From NCBI RefSeq assembly GCF_020080835.1, contig NC_058161.1, forward strand, positions 5,806,001-5,870,000: a DNA stretch of 64,000 bases, in the 5' to 3' direction. This DNA is from Cotesia glomerata (lineage: Eukaryota > Arthropoda > Insecta > Hymenoptera > Braconidae). Position 1 is the stretch's first letter; every line of letters starts with the position of its first letter. The position numbers and the translations under genes were made by a program. This document shows positions 44,990 to 57,089 of the stretch, in pieces. The notes under the pieces are model-generated. The model saw only the letters and a program-made list of their open reading frames with translations. It had not been told where the DNA came from and did not search any database.

Positions 44990-47900
44990 GAAATTCATTG
45001 TTTATTTTTACAATTTCATTTTATCTTTAAAACGAATTATTTATTTACAATACACACGTTGAATATTTATTAAATCCACCTTTTGGGTATGTAACTTTTA
45101 TTATTTATATGAGCAATATTACTTATTTTACATATTTCAAATGATGTTATTGAGAAGCAAGTAAAATTATCGAAATTACTAATAATTTCAAATACTTCAA
45201 AGTGGTCATCCAAGTCACAAATAACTTGAGTTGTAATAATAAATATCTTAATATGATTAAGTATCATCACGAGTTTATGATACAAAATGAATGGATGTGA
45301 AGGTAAAAAAAGCGGTTAATATGCATCATTTATGCATGCGCCAGAAATAAGTATAGAAGCGACTTTTCGTAAATTAGTAGATTTTTATTTGTAGAAATTC
45401 TCTCATACTTCCGACAGAAAGGCAACATACAACTACAAAAAAAAAATATTTTATAATGTGGATTAGTAAAAGTGACCTAGACAAACGGAAAAGTTGCCGG
45501 AAACAGTCAGAATAAAAAATATGAGTGAATAGAGGTAACACTCGGTAAAGTCGGAAGGTTGCGAGGGTTATAGCTGGTGAACAGTAGCAACATTTCCTAT
45601 TTATATGTGCGTGTAAAAGTGAGTGCAAGTATGAGTATACATATGTACACACATATATGTGCATACGAGAACGGCGAGCGTGTAGGAAAAAAAGTTGAAT
45701 AAACGAATGAAAGAGAACGATGAAAAATGCTTAAAAGAAATGAAAAAATAGAAAACACCCGGGAGTAAAAGGGTGGAAAGTAAAAATGTAAAAAAGACAC
45801 CCTGAAATTCTAGACGCTGTGCAAGTTGCTGCAAATGACGAAATGAGACAAGATATTTTTGTAAGAAAATACAATGGCTACACACAATTGAGATACCGAA
45901 AAAAGAAAGAAAAAAAATTATTAATAATAGTAATAATAATAATAATAATAATGAAAAATATGGGGAGCGGTGAAGAAAAGGGTTCTCTAGACGGAGTGGA
46001 AAAATTTTCTACCTGCACTTTTCCGGGAACTCTTTTTGTGGAGCCTCTCGTACGGAAAGGGAAGTCTATGCCGGAGCGAAAAAGCATCTCTGAGATCTGC
46101 GTCAAAGGTACTAGAGCATTGTTGAGAACTTCTATGTAATTGAATGGACTAGTCTGCGATTTTGAGACGCCACTGCAAGCTGAAACAACGGGTTTTTGTC
46201 ACAAAAAATATTTTTTATCATTTTGTTAGTAAAGTTGTGAGAAATATTAGTTAACTATTTTTTACTGCCAAGAAAAAAGAGAAATTTAATGGAATTTCTA
46301 ACTTATACTATCGATTATTATCTTCTTTTGTTTTAATTTTTTTACTTTTATTAATTAATTTATTAATTAGATTGAACTATCATTTTTGACTGTGATTATT
46401 ATACAATAAAGCTCGATAATGCATGAATTAAAGTAAAACACAATGAGTTTATCAATACCGCAGATTATTAATTAATAAATTCCATCATAGAAAGCTCGTT
46501 AATTTGAAACAACAAAAGGAATAAATTAATGGAAGAATGTGTAAGCATATTATAAATAATGGGTTTTTTGGGCTCAAAAATCGAATTTACTGTATGTTTA
46601 AATTTTAGTTTGTATTAGCATAATTACAAACAATCGAGTACTTCTAGTCATGCATGATCAATAACAATTTATTATCGTAAAATCCCAGATAGAGTTTGAT
46701 GAAAATTTTCAGAACAATGTATCAGTTGAATAAAGCATAATACAAAATTTTAAACTAATTACAGTCAACAAAAAAAATATTGGACAAGTTAAGCAAGAAA
46801 AATTTCATAATTAAAAAACATTCTTGCTCGATTTTTTTGGTCAAAGTTTTTTTTTCTTGATTTAAGTCCATTTTTTATTAGAATTTTTGCATAAAAAAAA
46901 ATAATTACAGTAAAAAAAATATGTGAAATTCTTTCTTAATTTTAGTTATTTCGGGATTTGTTTTATCAAAATCCGATCAATAGCTAATTAAAAAACAAGA
47001 AAACAATCTAAAACGACAAGCACAAAAAATGAAGTTTATTTCCGTTCATCAGTGTGTGCTTTGTTTGGATAATTTAATTAAACTCCGAAGCAGGGTGCAG
47101 AGTATTGGTAAACAAAACAAAATGTATATATACCCGCTTCTAAAATAGATTCTACATAAATTACTCAAGTCAAACACTGAGAATTCTTTTTATTCAAGAA
47201 TAGAAAGAGGTAAAAAGTAACTTGAGTCGATAATCTTTCATGAGATGTTTGAGTAGGAATCGGAATGAAAAATCTCATTGAAGTATCTGGCATTCGATTA
47301 CTGCAGAAGTGGAAGTAAAAAGTTTAAGTTGGTTAGTAAGTCTATCGTTTTATTTTGCAGCAGAATCACGCTATTGTTCTTTGTTTTTTATTTTTTCACT
47401 GCTATAACAGTTAGTCTTTGTTTTTTTGTGAGTTTTTTCTGCTCATACAAATCAAAGTTACACACTAGACTACTACAGCTCATGAAACTGGTGGTAGTTC
47501 TAGTAAGTTTGAGAGTTGAAACGGTTTCTTTTCCGATAATTCGAGCCCCGGTGAATGATTTATCAGAGTTGTTGCAGGCACGCGAGAAGTAATGGCTCGC
47601 ATACTGTTGGAAGGTAAGGAAATCAATTTTCACGTCAATCAGCCGCTCTGAGAAGTAACTCGCCGCCTTCTTTCCATTCATTCTTTATATTACTGGTTTG
47701 GTTATTCGTGCGCACTTGATATTGGATTGATATTATTTAAAAATAAAACTCCGGTCTCATTTTCTGAAATTCAAATTAAATTTAATAATTTATTTTTTTT
47801 TTTTTTTTTTTTACTAAATAAAATAAAATAAACCGATTACAGCAATTTATATGAATGGACTTTAATAATAATAATAATTATTATTATTATTATTTGTAAT

Positions 47901-49288
47901 TTGTAACAAAATTAAGTCGGTGTTTTTGTTGTTTTTACTCACAACTTTTAAACTTTAAAGCGGAATTTTATAAACAAGCTTATTAACTTTATAAGCAAAT
48001 TTATTTTTAAATAATTAATTAAATCAGCTCGAGAAAGTTCATGCTAAATTAGGGCAATGAGATCATTAATAAAATTCTTTGGACTTAACGCTGCATCTCT
48101 TCGGGTTTTAAGATAAACATAATGTTGAAAATCTTTATAATGAATTAATAAAGTAACATTGTATTTATTAAGCCATTTAATTTACTATTTACTGAAAAGA
48201 AATAAATAAATTATGATGTTTTAATTAATTAATAATTATTATTCATTATTTATATTAATAATGGAGTAATTTTCAGTTCTAATTTATTTCTTAAACGAAG
48301 TGAAAACTAACTGACTGATGAATTTTATACCAAACTTTTTACAATTCCCTCAAACTAACAACAATCATCTGAAACGATTTTTTATTCTTATAAAATATCA
48401 CATTAATAAAAAAAAAATCTTAAGTGTTGAACCCTCAAATCAACATAAAGTCTCAATAATATTACGCTAATAAAAATATAGCAAACAAGCGTTACGATCG
48501 AGGGGTTTTGAAATCGACGTAGAAAATGTTCTCTCGGGTGTATATTTTTCAATAGCTCGCTTGCAGTGTTATTGTTATTTTGCTATCCATCTTTACATCC
48601 ATACTACACCCTTTATATATAATATATAACCCGGTGCTTCGTTTACAGTTGCTTGGCACGCGTGAGTGCTCACGTGCCGAGGAACCTTTTCAACTCTCTC
48701 TCTCTTCCACCTTCACGCTTTCTTTCTTTCTCTCTTTCTTCCTTTATTATTCTCTTCTCAGAAAGTCCCTCTTGGACTCTTCACTTGTATTTTCATCTCG
48801 TGGATCTCACAATATAGGTACACTCGTGACCTCGTCGTGGACGTGCTCGGTCCTCGCACATAATACCAAGCGAGAAGAGCACTAACAGCTCGACAGTCTC
48901 TAGCTGTCAGCCTTTCAAAAGTCGATTCCGTCCTTAGATTCCGTTAGATTCGATACAATTCGATTCAACTTCAACTTCTACTTCTTTTTCCACTTACGAC
49001 TCATAGCTTTGTATTAAGAATCAAGAATACTACATATGAACCAACAACTGGTGATCGTTTGTAAACGCTGCCGATATTTTTCCTCTCTAAATCGCGCACT
49101 TTGAACACTCACTTTAAATTCATTTTTTTTCCCTCGTTTATGAGCTTTTTGGTCATTTTCGAAACTGATACTCGAGGGAAGCCGGTACATTTTATAGATT
49201 AAGTCTATGCACGTACTCTCGTTGACTCGTGCTGAGTTTACGGGCATTGTACTCGTATCATGTGTGACAGTTTGTTCAGTGTATGTAT
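44990..49288. other. Intronic unique DNA
   Basis: Patches of higher complexity at 45300-45850, 45950-46150, 47050-47690 and 48490-49290 (the last pyrimidine-rich, CTTTCTTTCTCTC). Frames up to 106 codons are present on both strands but share no domain and are not spliced together convincingly. A poly(T) run lies at 47791-47811, and a perfect AATAATAATAATTATTATTA palindrome at 47864-47895. Confidence 0.4.
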
Positions 49289-49642
49289 TAGGGTGCGTCA
49301 AAATTTAATCTTCGAAAACAACCTTTTAAAATTGGAATTTTGAGTTTCGCTTTTAACAGGAGTTTTATTTGGGCATTTCCTGATATATTTTGGTGTGTCA
49401 CAATTTATTTGATATTCACAAAATTTTTTAACAGGAGTTCCGTTTGGCTAAATTTTGAAATTTTTAAATTCCAGAAAAATTACTTCAACAAAACTCCTGT
49501 TAAACAATTATGTGAGCACAATATGAATCCTGACACATCAAAATATCTCAGGAAATGCCCAAACCTAACTACTGCTAAAAGCGGAACTCAAAATTCCAAT
49601 TTTAAAAGGTTGCTTTTAAAGATTAAATTTTGACGCACCCTA
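49289..49642. mobile_element. Foldback MITE, GGGTGCGTCAAAATTTAATC ends
   Basis: A 350-bp unit flanked by TA. The arms pair for ~70 bp: GGGTGCGTCAAAATTTAATC, AACCTTTTAAAATTGGAATT, TTGAGTTTCGCTTTTA and their inverse. Within each half AACAGGAGTT recurs with its mirror. A 97-codon frame spanning the middle is not protein-like. Confidence 0.88.
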
Positions 49643-49975
49643 TTGTATATATGTATGAGTGAAAGTATGGATGTAGTGATCAGTTCGAGGATATTAAACA
49701 GACAAGTAGGCTGTATCGGTCTGACGAGCTTCTCTCTGATCACTAAACGATGTAAGCCGATTTTATTATCTTGTAGTTCTATTGCGCAGGCACTTAGTTA
49801 CAATGTAAGTCCTTATTATTTACAATAAATTGTATTATTGTTATACTAAAAACAAAAATTTTGTCTGGATCAAAATATCATTCAAATATTCAACATTAAA
49901 AATTAACTATCACCAAAAAAATGTATAAAATTATATGAAAAATATAGCCAGATATGCCTTAATTTAAAAATTGAC

Positions 49976-50144
49976 TTCACTGATAGAAGGATTTCTTAGT
50001 ATTTAAGAAGATTTCTTTATATTTAAGAAATGTTTCTTAAATACTAAGAAATATTTTTTAAATACTAAGAAATTATGTTTAAGAAATGATATCTTAAATA
50101 CAAAGAAATCTTCTTAAATGCTAAGAAATCCTTCTACCAGTGTA
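49976..50144. mobile_element. CACTGATA MITE, short copy
   Basis: TTCACTGATAGAAGGATTTC (left) and its inverse CCTTCTACCAGTGTA (right), with a palindromic TTCTTAGTATTTAAGAA core. Confidence 0.85.
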
Positions 50145-51960
50145 TATCAGATGATATATGGCCAAATCAGACTCTATCTGCCGTGATGTGTACTTAAATT
50201 GTACTTGATATGGTGATATATGGCCTTATATAGTCATATATACGCGTATATATGATTTATTGATCAATTTATCATCATAGATAAATTGATAAATCTTCTT
50301 GTTGTAAGAAAGTTGAGTTTGAGGTATTAATTTATAAAATAAAAAAAAAAAAATTTTTTTACTTTTATAAGAAGCTTATTTGACATTGGTTTTTATTATG
50401 CCATATATGGTTACATATAAAAAAATTTTTACGAAAACGACAATTTCAGGTGACGACTTTTCTGATGATAGCAAAGTTACCATAAAAATTCTTTTTATAA
50501 AATAAAAGTATGCTCGTTACAAAATTTTCTTTATTTTCTTAACTATATAGAGTAATATTACTCAGATTATTTTTGTATTGATTTTTTAGTTTCAGTCTTT
50601 ATCGTTCTATTTTTCTTTTTTTCACTATTGGGAAAAATGTTTCACATATAAAAATTAACCCGTAACCTCTGATGACAAATAAATCAGTAAAATACATTAT
50701 CTTGAAAAAAAAAAAAAAAAAAAAAAAAAACAAATAAAAAAGAGTGAAAAGAAAAGCCATAAAAAAAGCAGATATCACCGGCAGTTGTAATATTGAGGCA
50801 TTGGAATGAATACGAATATTATTCATGATGATTCGCTCAGTGACCTTTAGGTAATTTTTATGACAAATCGACAGGGGGTTATTGCTGTGTACAATTTATA
50901 ACAAGCTCAAGGGAGCTTCGAAATAAAAGTGTAAACGAGGGCAACCCGATATACAGACTGAAAATCAAACTACACTCGTGAGAAAGACAAATGTATATGC
51001 CGGGTGAGTGAGTAGTAGAGATAAAAGACAGGACCGACGGAAATCGAAGCTTGACTGTGGAAGAGGGAGATGAAACATCTCCCGGCTGTGTAGTGCTCGT
51101 GAATCCCTGGAGCAATTCCGCTGGACGAATAAAACGGGACATAAACACCTCGACAATTCAACTCCTGCAACACTTTTCAGATTATGTGCGATCGTGTCGT
51201 CAAACGAAATTACACTCCTCTTGTCTATCTTATCCCGCTCTAAACTGTCACCGGGTCTTCTGTTCGCCTTATATCCTCTCTACAAGCTCACCTAAATTAT
51301 TCGGATCTCCATTTTAGTCTCCATAGCCCCTTTATTCGCTCGTCTTTCCTCCCCTTTTCGCTATTTCTCTTTCTTCCCTTTGGTGTCGACTGCTGCGAAT
51401 TATGTTGTCCGTAAATCTATCATGCTAGAAAGCTCAATGTGCTGAGAAGCGAGACGTAGTGTAGGTTTTATATACACTTGACAGTGAGTCGTTTAAGAAC
51501 TAATATTTGTCATACCGCGTTCTATTTTCTGTCATCTTTTGACACCCTCATTTTCCAAAAATAGTATAAAAAAAATTTTGATATGCATAAACACTCTTTG
51601 TTATTCAAATATAATATTATTTTTAAATTTTTCATTCTAAATTCGTTGAATAATTTTCTGATGTAGCCATATATGGCCGGATTTGTTTACATATGGTCAT
51701 ATTAGACTTAAAAAATAAAAAAATCATCAAAAAATAATCTTTGTATGAAAAATAAAATTTACTTGATGGAAGAAAAAAATTCTTAAATCACGAAAATGAT
51801 TTTTAAATGCTTATTCGTCTTGAGGTAGTTTGGGTGCCAAATGACTTCAACTTGACCCCATATTTTTTTATATTCATTCGAAAGATTATGATTTAATACA
51901 TCTATAGAAAAAAAATCAAATTTTTTTACCACACCGTTAAAGAGATATAATTAATTAAAG
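50145..51960. other. Intronic unique DNA
   Basis: Degenerate ATATGGCC strings at 50150-50280 and 51660-51710, a poly(A) run at 50705-50730, and a balanced-composition patch at 50870-51470 with overlapping frames on both strands but no recognised protein. Confidence 0.4.
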
Positions 51961-52009
51961 TTTTGCAAAAATACACGATCTCCTATGAGTGTCCTTGTTC
52001 AATAACTCC

Positions 52010-52190
52010 GGAAATGGAGGATTTCCCATGTAGGAGTCCCCAGAGTTGAACGACGGGGCCAAGCTTGCGCCAACACTGGGACGCCAGGCTTGGCGTCCCA
52101 GAGTTGGGCCAAGACTGGCGAACTCAGCCTTGGCCGTTCCTTTGGTGAACCAGACTTGGGGCAAGACTGGCTCACCTAGTCTTGGCCATT
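52010..52190. repeat. GC-rich CTTGGCCAAGAC cluster, left
   Basis: Repeated forms of GGGCCAAGACTGGCGAACTC and CCAGGCTTGGCGTCCCAG, a local palindrome around 52080-52105. Composition is far from the surroundings. A related cluster is at 52808-53012. Confidence 0.7.
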
Positions 52191-52594
52191 CAATGGAAAA
52201 TCAAAAGTTAAATAATCATTAAGTAATATAATTTTTAACAGTTAATATTCTTTGTTTAACGAATATTTATTAGCTAATGCTACAATCGAAAATTTATTAT
52301 TTAACAAAAACAATTACATATCATCAAGATTGATATGGTATTAAAAAAATTAAAATATAATAATTTACAGTTGAATTTTTAATGTTGATAATTTCAAACA
52401 TTAAAATTTATAATAAAATATTAAAAATGTACAGAACGATTTACAAAGTCTAAAATAATATAAGAAATTGACTCTTGCATTTTTTTACCTAATAAACATT
52501 TGTAAAAAATAGTTAATTTTCATTAAAACACAATATTAAATATCATAAGTTATATAAATAAACCGTCACCTTATAGATTTAGTTTATGAGAATG

Positions 52595-52680
52595 ATGAGA
52601 TGTATTTCAACATATCGGTCGTACGGTGTAGGGGTTGGTTATCGGTCTGGCAAGCGCGCGGTTCGGGTTCGAATCTCGGT
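52595..52680 (+). other. tRNA-like (SINE-type) promoter sequence
   Basis: GTGTAGGGGTTGGTTATCGG resembles an A box and GGGTTCGAATCTC is a near-perfect B box with a plausible TCGGG/CTCGG stem. The acceptor arms do not pair, so it is not a functional tRNA; a tRNA-derived SINE fragment is the likeliest reading. It lies between the two CCAAGCTTGG clusters. Confidence 0.45.
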
Positions 52681-52807
52681 TAGAACGGATGCGAATTTCA
52701 CTTTATTTCTTTACTTTGCGAAAATTAGGTTTAAATTAAGAGTTAAGCGGTCTGAATTTGCATTAGCTCTACATCAGAAATAAGATTTTAAAAATTTTTG
52801 AAAATTA

Positions 52808-53012
52808 ACTATGGCTCAGCCCCTTGCAACCAAGCTTGGCCCAGCCATGGCAACCAAGCTTGGCCCAGTCATGGCAACCAACCGTGGCCCCATGTTATCA
52901 TTCCAGACTTCCACCAAGGCTGGGCCAACTCTGGCTTTTACAAGCTTGGGCCAGAGTTTCACAGAGTTGGGCCAAGCCTGGGCCCGTTGTTCTTTCCTAT
53001 ATGGGTTATAAA
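52808..53012. repeat. GC-rich CAACCAAGCTTGGCCCAG cluster, right
   Basis: Three tandem 24-bp units of CAACCAAGCTTGGCCCAGCC (ATGG) at 52827-52890, then looser GGGCCAACTCTGGCTTTTAC units. AAGCTTGGCC makes each unit partly palindromic. Several overlapping ORFs are by-products. Confidence 0.75.
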
Positions 53013-54803
53013 AAATTGGCCTACTTGACCTCATAAAAAAAACTTTCCAATAGATAGAACAATGTTTCATAGGTATATTCTATCAAAATTTGATAACGAT
53101 TTACCACGTAGTTTTAATTTAATTAATTTTTTAATATCAAAAATTGGTTTCTATATTTGTTGTTTGTCGGAGACATTACTCCCCCATCTTTATCAGGGGA
53201 AAAATGGCGACTTCTCGGTGCGCGGCAAATTTGAAATTGAAATATAATCATAAAGTTTTTTTGCATTAAAATAAATTGTTATCAAACATACTTTAAAAGT
53301 TCACGTAAATTATAGCAGATTTAACATATTGAAGTGATATTTGCAAATTTAAACAATAAATGAACACCGTGAGCAACTGTTTTAAGTACCGACCTTACAT
53401 AACCTATAACAGTTGTTATTGTTTTGGGACAGCCCAGTACTTCAGTTGATATTTTAATAGTTATGTTATTATAATTATTTAACCATAATTGAATTGAATT
53501 TATTCAATTAAATTCTGATTAGAAATAATTTTATATTTCATGCTATTTTTCGAGTGATCACTTGCAAAAAAGAAAAAAAAATATCTATTAATTTGACCTC
53601 GGATTGCGACGACCAAACTACCTTGATTTAAACAGAAAAATTCTTAAATTGAATTTTTTTTTTTGGTTTTACTTGATTCAAACATTTTTCATCTCGATCC
53701 AAAATAATTTTCTTTAAAATAAATTTTTTGGTTTAAGGTTTTTTTTTTTGTTTTTAATCAAATTAAATTATATCGAGTTATATAAAGCCAGATATGTCCT
53801 TATGTAGCTAATTTCCATATCAGTCCGCATGTGGACCTACACTGCCGTGTCATAAATTTTTTCACGGAAAGTTTGTTCACAACACTAATTTATTATGATT
53901 ATAAATAGTTAATAGCTTTTTCCTCTTCAAATATTTGCTCCCAATGAATCCTTTTGATAAAAACAGTATTTGATAATTGAAAATAAACGGGAGAACATAG
54001 AAAGCTTTATTAGATTGTCAATACCCCTTTAGCAATTGAAAAAGACTTTGAAAGATGTACAGAAGTCGTATTGTACCCAGTGTTGTATATTATCCAGTAA
54101 AAAGATAAATAAAAACCCGGAAAATCCTCTCCTTGACTCGACAATGCGGTAGTACAAGGCGCAAAGGACACTTTATCGTTTGGTCTCTCTTGGCTTCTCA
54201 CGGCGCACATACTTGAGTAGTTGCTTCTTTGTTTCCCTATATTTTTTCAGCCAAGGTATTATATCTCTCAGCTCTCAGCTCTGCACTTTCTTGCTTCACA
54301 TTTAGCTTTTCCGACGACCCCCGTGGCTCCTTTTTCTTATTCTCAGACACATTTTCGCCAACTCTTTCCTCTTTCTATCACGGCGCTGTTGGCAAATGCT
54401 TTGAGCACTTAAGCGACTGGTGTTAAAGTTTCGATGTGGTCAGACGTCTGGCGAATCCACTTGCTATCGAATCCGATTCTGTATATACGATACACTAAAT
54501 ATAAACTAAGAGAAAAATTAAAAGACTGTTTCTAGGTATTAAATTTATACGCGACACTTTTTTTATTATTCGCTTTGATTTATGCTAAATTTTTTTCTTT
54601 TTAGTGTTTGAATAACCGTAAAAAATTTTTCTGATATGTCTAATCATAATATTTTATGTCCTAATATGACAATATAAGGTCTTTTATGCCCATTTATTAT
54701 TTTTTAAGCTAAAGTAGTGTTAAAAATCTCCGACAGACGGCTCACAATCTCTAAATTGTTTCCTTATTAGAGAGTTAAGTCTGAGGTGTTAAATTATAAA
54801 TTA
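53013..54803. other. Intronic unique DNA
   Basis: Mostly AT-rich. A balanced patch at 54000-54500 has overlapping frames on both strands but no recognised gene. Confidence 0.4.
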
Positions 54804-54915
54804 AATAGTATATTACACTACAAGGGCAGAAAGTTGAGATTCCGAGGCGAAGCCGAGGGCATTATGTCGCGCAGTTCAGGGCTCTCAAATTTCTGCCCAT
54901 GTAGTGTATACTAGT
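54804..54915 (-). repeat. AATAGTATA hairpin module H9
   Basis: AATAGTATATTACACTACAA at the left and TATACTAGT at the right. The arms pair through GGGCAGAAAGTTGAGA / TCTCAAATTTCTGCCC. CCGAGGCGAAGCCGAGGGC is close to the left arm. TTAC is outermost; E9 follows. Confidence 0.85.
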
Positions 54916-54965
54916 TTTCTTGCTATCCGGTCGAAAGTACGCAAAAAATTGCGTTGAAAAAAATT

Positions 54966-55039
54966 GATGCCTGCCCCCGACATTTGCGGCACGAGCGAAG
55001 CGAGTGCTGCTGGTCGGGGAGGGGGGGGGGGCAGGCATC
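54966..55039. repeat. GC-rich stem-loop in E9
   Basis: GATGCCTGCC / GGCAGGCATC stem around CGGCACGAGCGAAGCGAGTG and a G-run: the same module, inverted, as 20079-20151. Confidence 0.85.
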
Positions 55040-55427
55040 AAATACACCTGTCAATAAAGATACTCATTTATAATCTATCATATTATTACTTTCTTTTGAG
55101 AAAAGATCTTAATTTAATTAAATAAATTTAAAGTTATAAATATATTATAAATTAACTCTGATTTTAAGAATAAAAAAAAAACAGAAAAATGAAATAATAA
55201 TCGTAAAATGCATAGAAAAAAAAAATTAAGAAAAAAATCTGTTCGTATATTTTTTCAAATAATTATTTGTTCAATAATGAATTTATTTATTTGAGAATAT
55301 CTATCAGGATAAAAAATATTTCTCGTTTCTTTTGGTAACTTAAATATTAAACAAGTCTCATTTCATTAAAAAAAAATATTTATTTACTATAATTAACTTA
55401 GTTTCAACCTAAAATCATTGATACATA

Positions 55428-55649
55428 ACAAGACAGATGAAAATTAAATTAGCCGTCATTTGAAACTTTTTATAATTTATTTTATCGATAAATAATTTTT
55501 AAAAAATTAAAACAAAAAATTTCACATGTAGAAAATTTCAAAAATTATACGTGGAATTTTTTAAAAATAGTTTTTTAGTTCTAGTTTTTAATTAATAAAA
55601 AAATCAAAAATTGTTGAGTGTCGGTTAACTTAATTTTCATACAAGACAG
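55428..55649. mobile_element. 204-bp MITE with 9-bp target duplication
   Basis: ACAAGACAG at 55428-55436 and 55641-55649 flanks a unit with inverted ends ATGAAAATTAA(A/G)TTA(G/A)CCG. The uninterrupted homologue at about 590-605 reads ACAACAAAACAGATACATTC, confirming the empty site. A 9-bp duplication is typical of Mutator-like elements, so a MULE-type MITE is likely. Confidence 0.85.
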
Positions 55650-56003
55650 ATACATTCATAACAATCACAAGTAAGGTTAGGCTTATAAACATAAGTTCTA
55701 GAGTGAGCGCGACTACCGACTTTCGGGCTTTCTGCTGCCTCGAGTCTCGTTGTCAGTGCATGAATGCATTATTTCAGCTCCCCGTCGTAGAACGCATGCG
55801 CGACTCGACCACGGCATAAAAAAGGGTCTTTCTGCCGTGAAATCGCAGCGGGAACCCCGTACTTTCGACCGGCGTAGTAAGAAAAATAATTTTTTTTACT
55901 CTTCTAAAGAGATTATTGACATTTGTTTTAAGTTTGATCAATCGTTAAGCCAATTTTTCATCAACAAAACATGTTGACGGACACATATTTCGAATAAATA
56001 CAT

Positions 56004-57089
56004 GGAAAAAAATTAGAAAAACGGTAGACTCTGAAGGCCATCCGTGCAACTTCCCGCTAATTCCATACCTATGTGCTTAAAATTGCACTAATGATGTTTT
56101 TGAGCTTTCCGAGCTCAAAATTACAATTTATGTGTTATTCCAAGCTCTTCGAGCTTAAAAAGAGTTTTTCTATGCTTTTGAGCTCTTCGAGCTCAAAAGT
56201 CTGATAGAAGTTTCATAGAACAATATTTTTTTAATTTTCAAATCGCACTAACTTTTGAATGAATCAACCGATTTTCACGCGGTTGCCAGTATTTGACGTA
56301 ATTTTTTCAGTTTCATAAAGAATCTTCAAGTTTAAATTAATAAAATTATGAAATTTGGAGTAATTCCAAAAAAACACTTTTTTCGGTTTTCTTTCGTTAA
56401 TGATATCTCTTGAACGAATTGACCAATTTTGACCGGCTTGACGGCGATCGACATAATTTTTTCATGCTCATAGCTGATTAGTTTTTGAAATTGATCAGTG
56501 CAGCCGCTTAAAAGTTATTCCAAAAAAGATCGGAGTTATGTTAAAAAAACACTTGTTTCCAAATATTTTATCGAGGATATCTCTCGAACCAATCAACCGA
56601 TTTCTACGTTCTTGGTGGCGATCGACGCGGTTTTTTAAGCTCTAAAAATAATTCTATTTTATTAAAAACGATCTGAGAAGAAATGTCGGTTATGTGAAAA
56701 AAAAACACTTTTCTCGGTTTTCTTTCGTTCACAAGATCTCTCGAGTGAATCAACCGATTTTGACCGGATTAGCGACAATCGGCGTGGTTTTTCAAGCTTA
56801 AGGGCGGATTAGTTTTTGAAGTTGATCGATAAAGCCGTTTAAAAGTTATTCCAAAAAAAACACTTTCAAAAAAAATTTTTTTCTTATTTTTTTTGAGATT
56901 TTTCAAAATTTCTCAAAATCTATCGGTCCGAATCGGTTCAAATTCTCAGGAAATCTAAGTTTGAGGGAACTTTTTAGAACGCCGTTTAGTAAATTCCGAT
57001 CGGTTTAGTCATTCAAAATTTTTGCAAAACGGGGTGAAAACAATAACTTCTCGATTTTTGAAAATCTTCGATTTTCTTAGCGGGAAGTT
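56004..57089 (-). mobile_element. GCGGGAAGTT-family element, copy 2
   Basis: Inverse of copy 1: it begins TTAGAAAAACGGTAGACTCT then GAAGGCCATCCGTGC, next AACTTCCCGCTAATTCC, and ends TTTTCTTAGCGGGAAGTT. Inside are GAGCTCTTCGAGCTCAAAA units (56100-56200) and about six ~115-bp modules with AATCAACCGATTTTGACCGG, TTTTTCAAGCTT and GTTATTCCAAAAAA. Longer than copy 1, apparently by additional modules. Confidence 0.8.

Larger units (their letters stand above)
54916..55886 (-). mobile_element. GCCGAAAGTACG-family element E9 (complete, with internal insertions)
   Basis: Ends TTTCTTGCTATCCGGTCG then AAAGTACG (left) and, inverted, TTCTTACTACGCCGGTCG then AAAGTACG (right). The right two thirds match E1 (418-834). 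It contains a GC stem-loop (54966-55039) and a MITE with 9-bp duplication (55437-55640), both absent from E1's aligned part. No coding sequence. Confidence 0.85.

Noticed and set aside
45374..46139. Cluster of five overlapping ORFs of 67-106 codons
   Set aside because: They lie on both strands over the same DNA, lack domains and splice continuity, and include simple-sequence stretches.
52586..52783. Functional tRNA gene
   Set aside because: A-box- and B-box-like words are present but the acceptor and anticodon arms do not pair; kept only as a SINE-like sequence.
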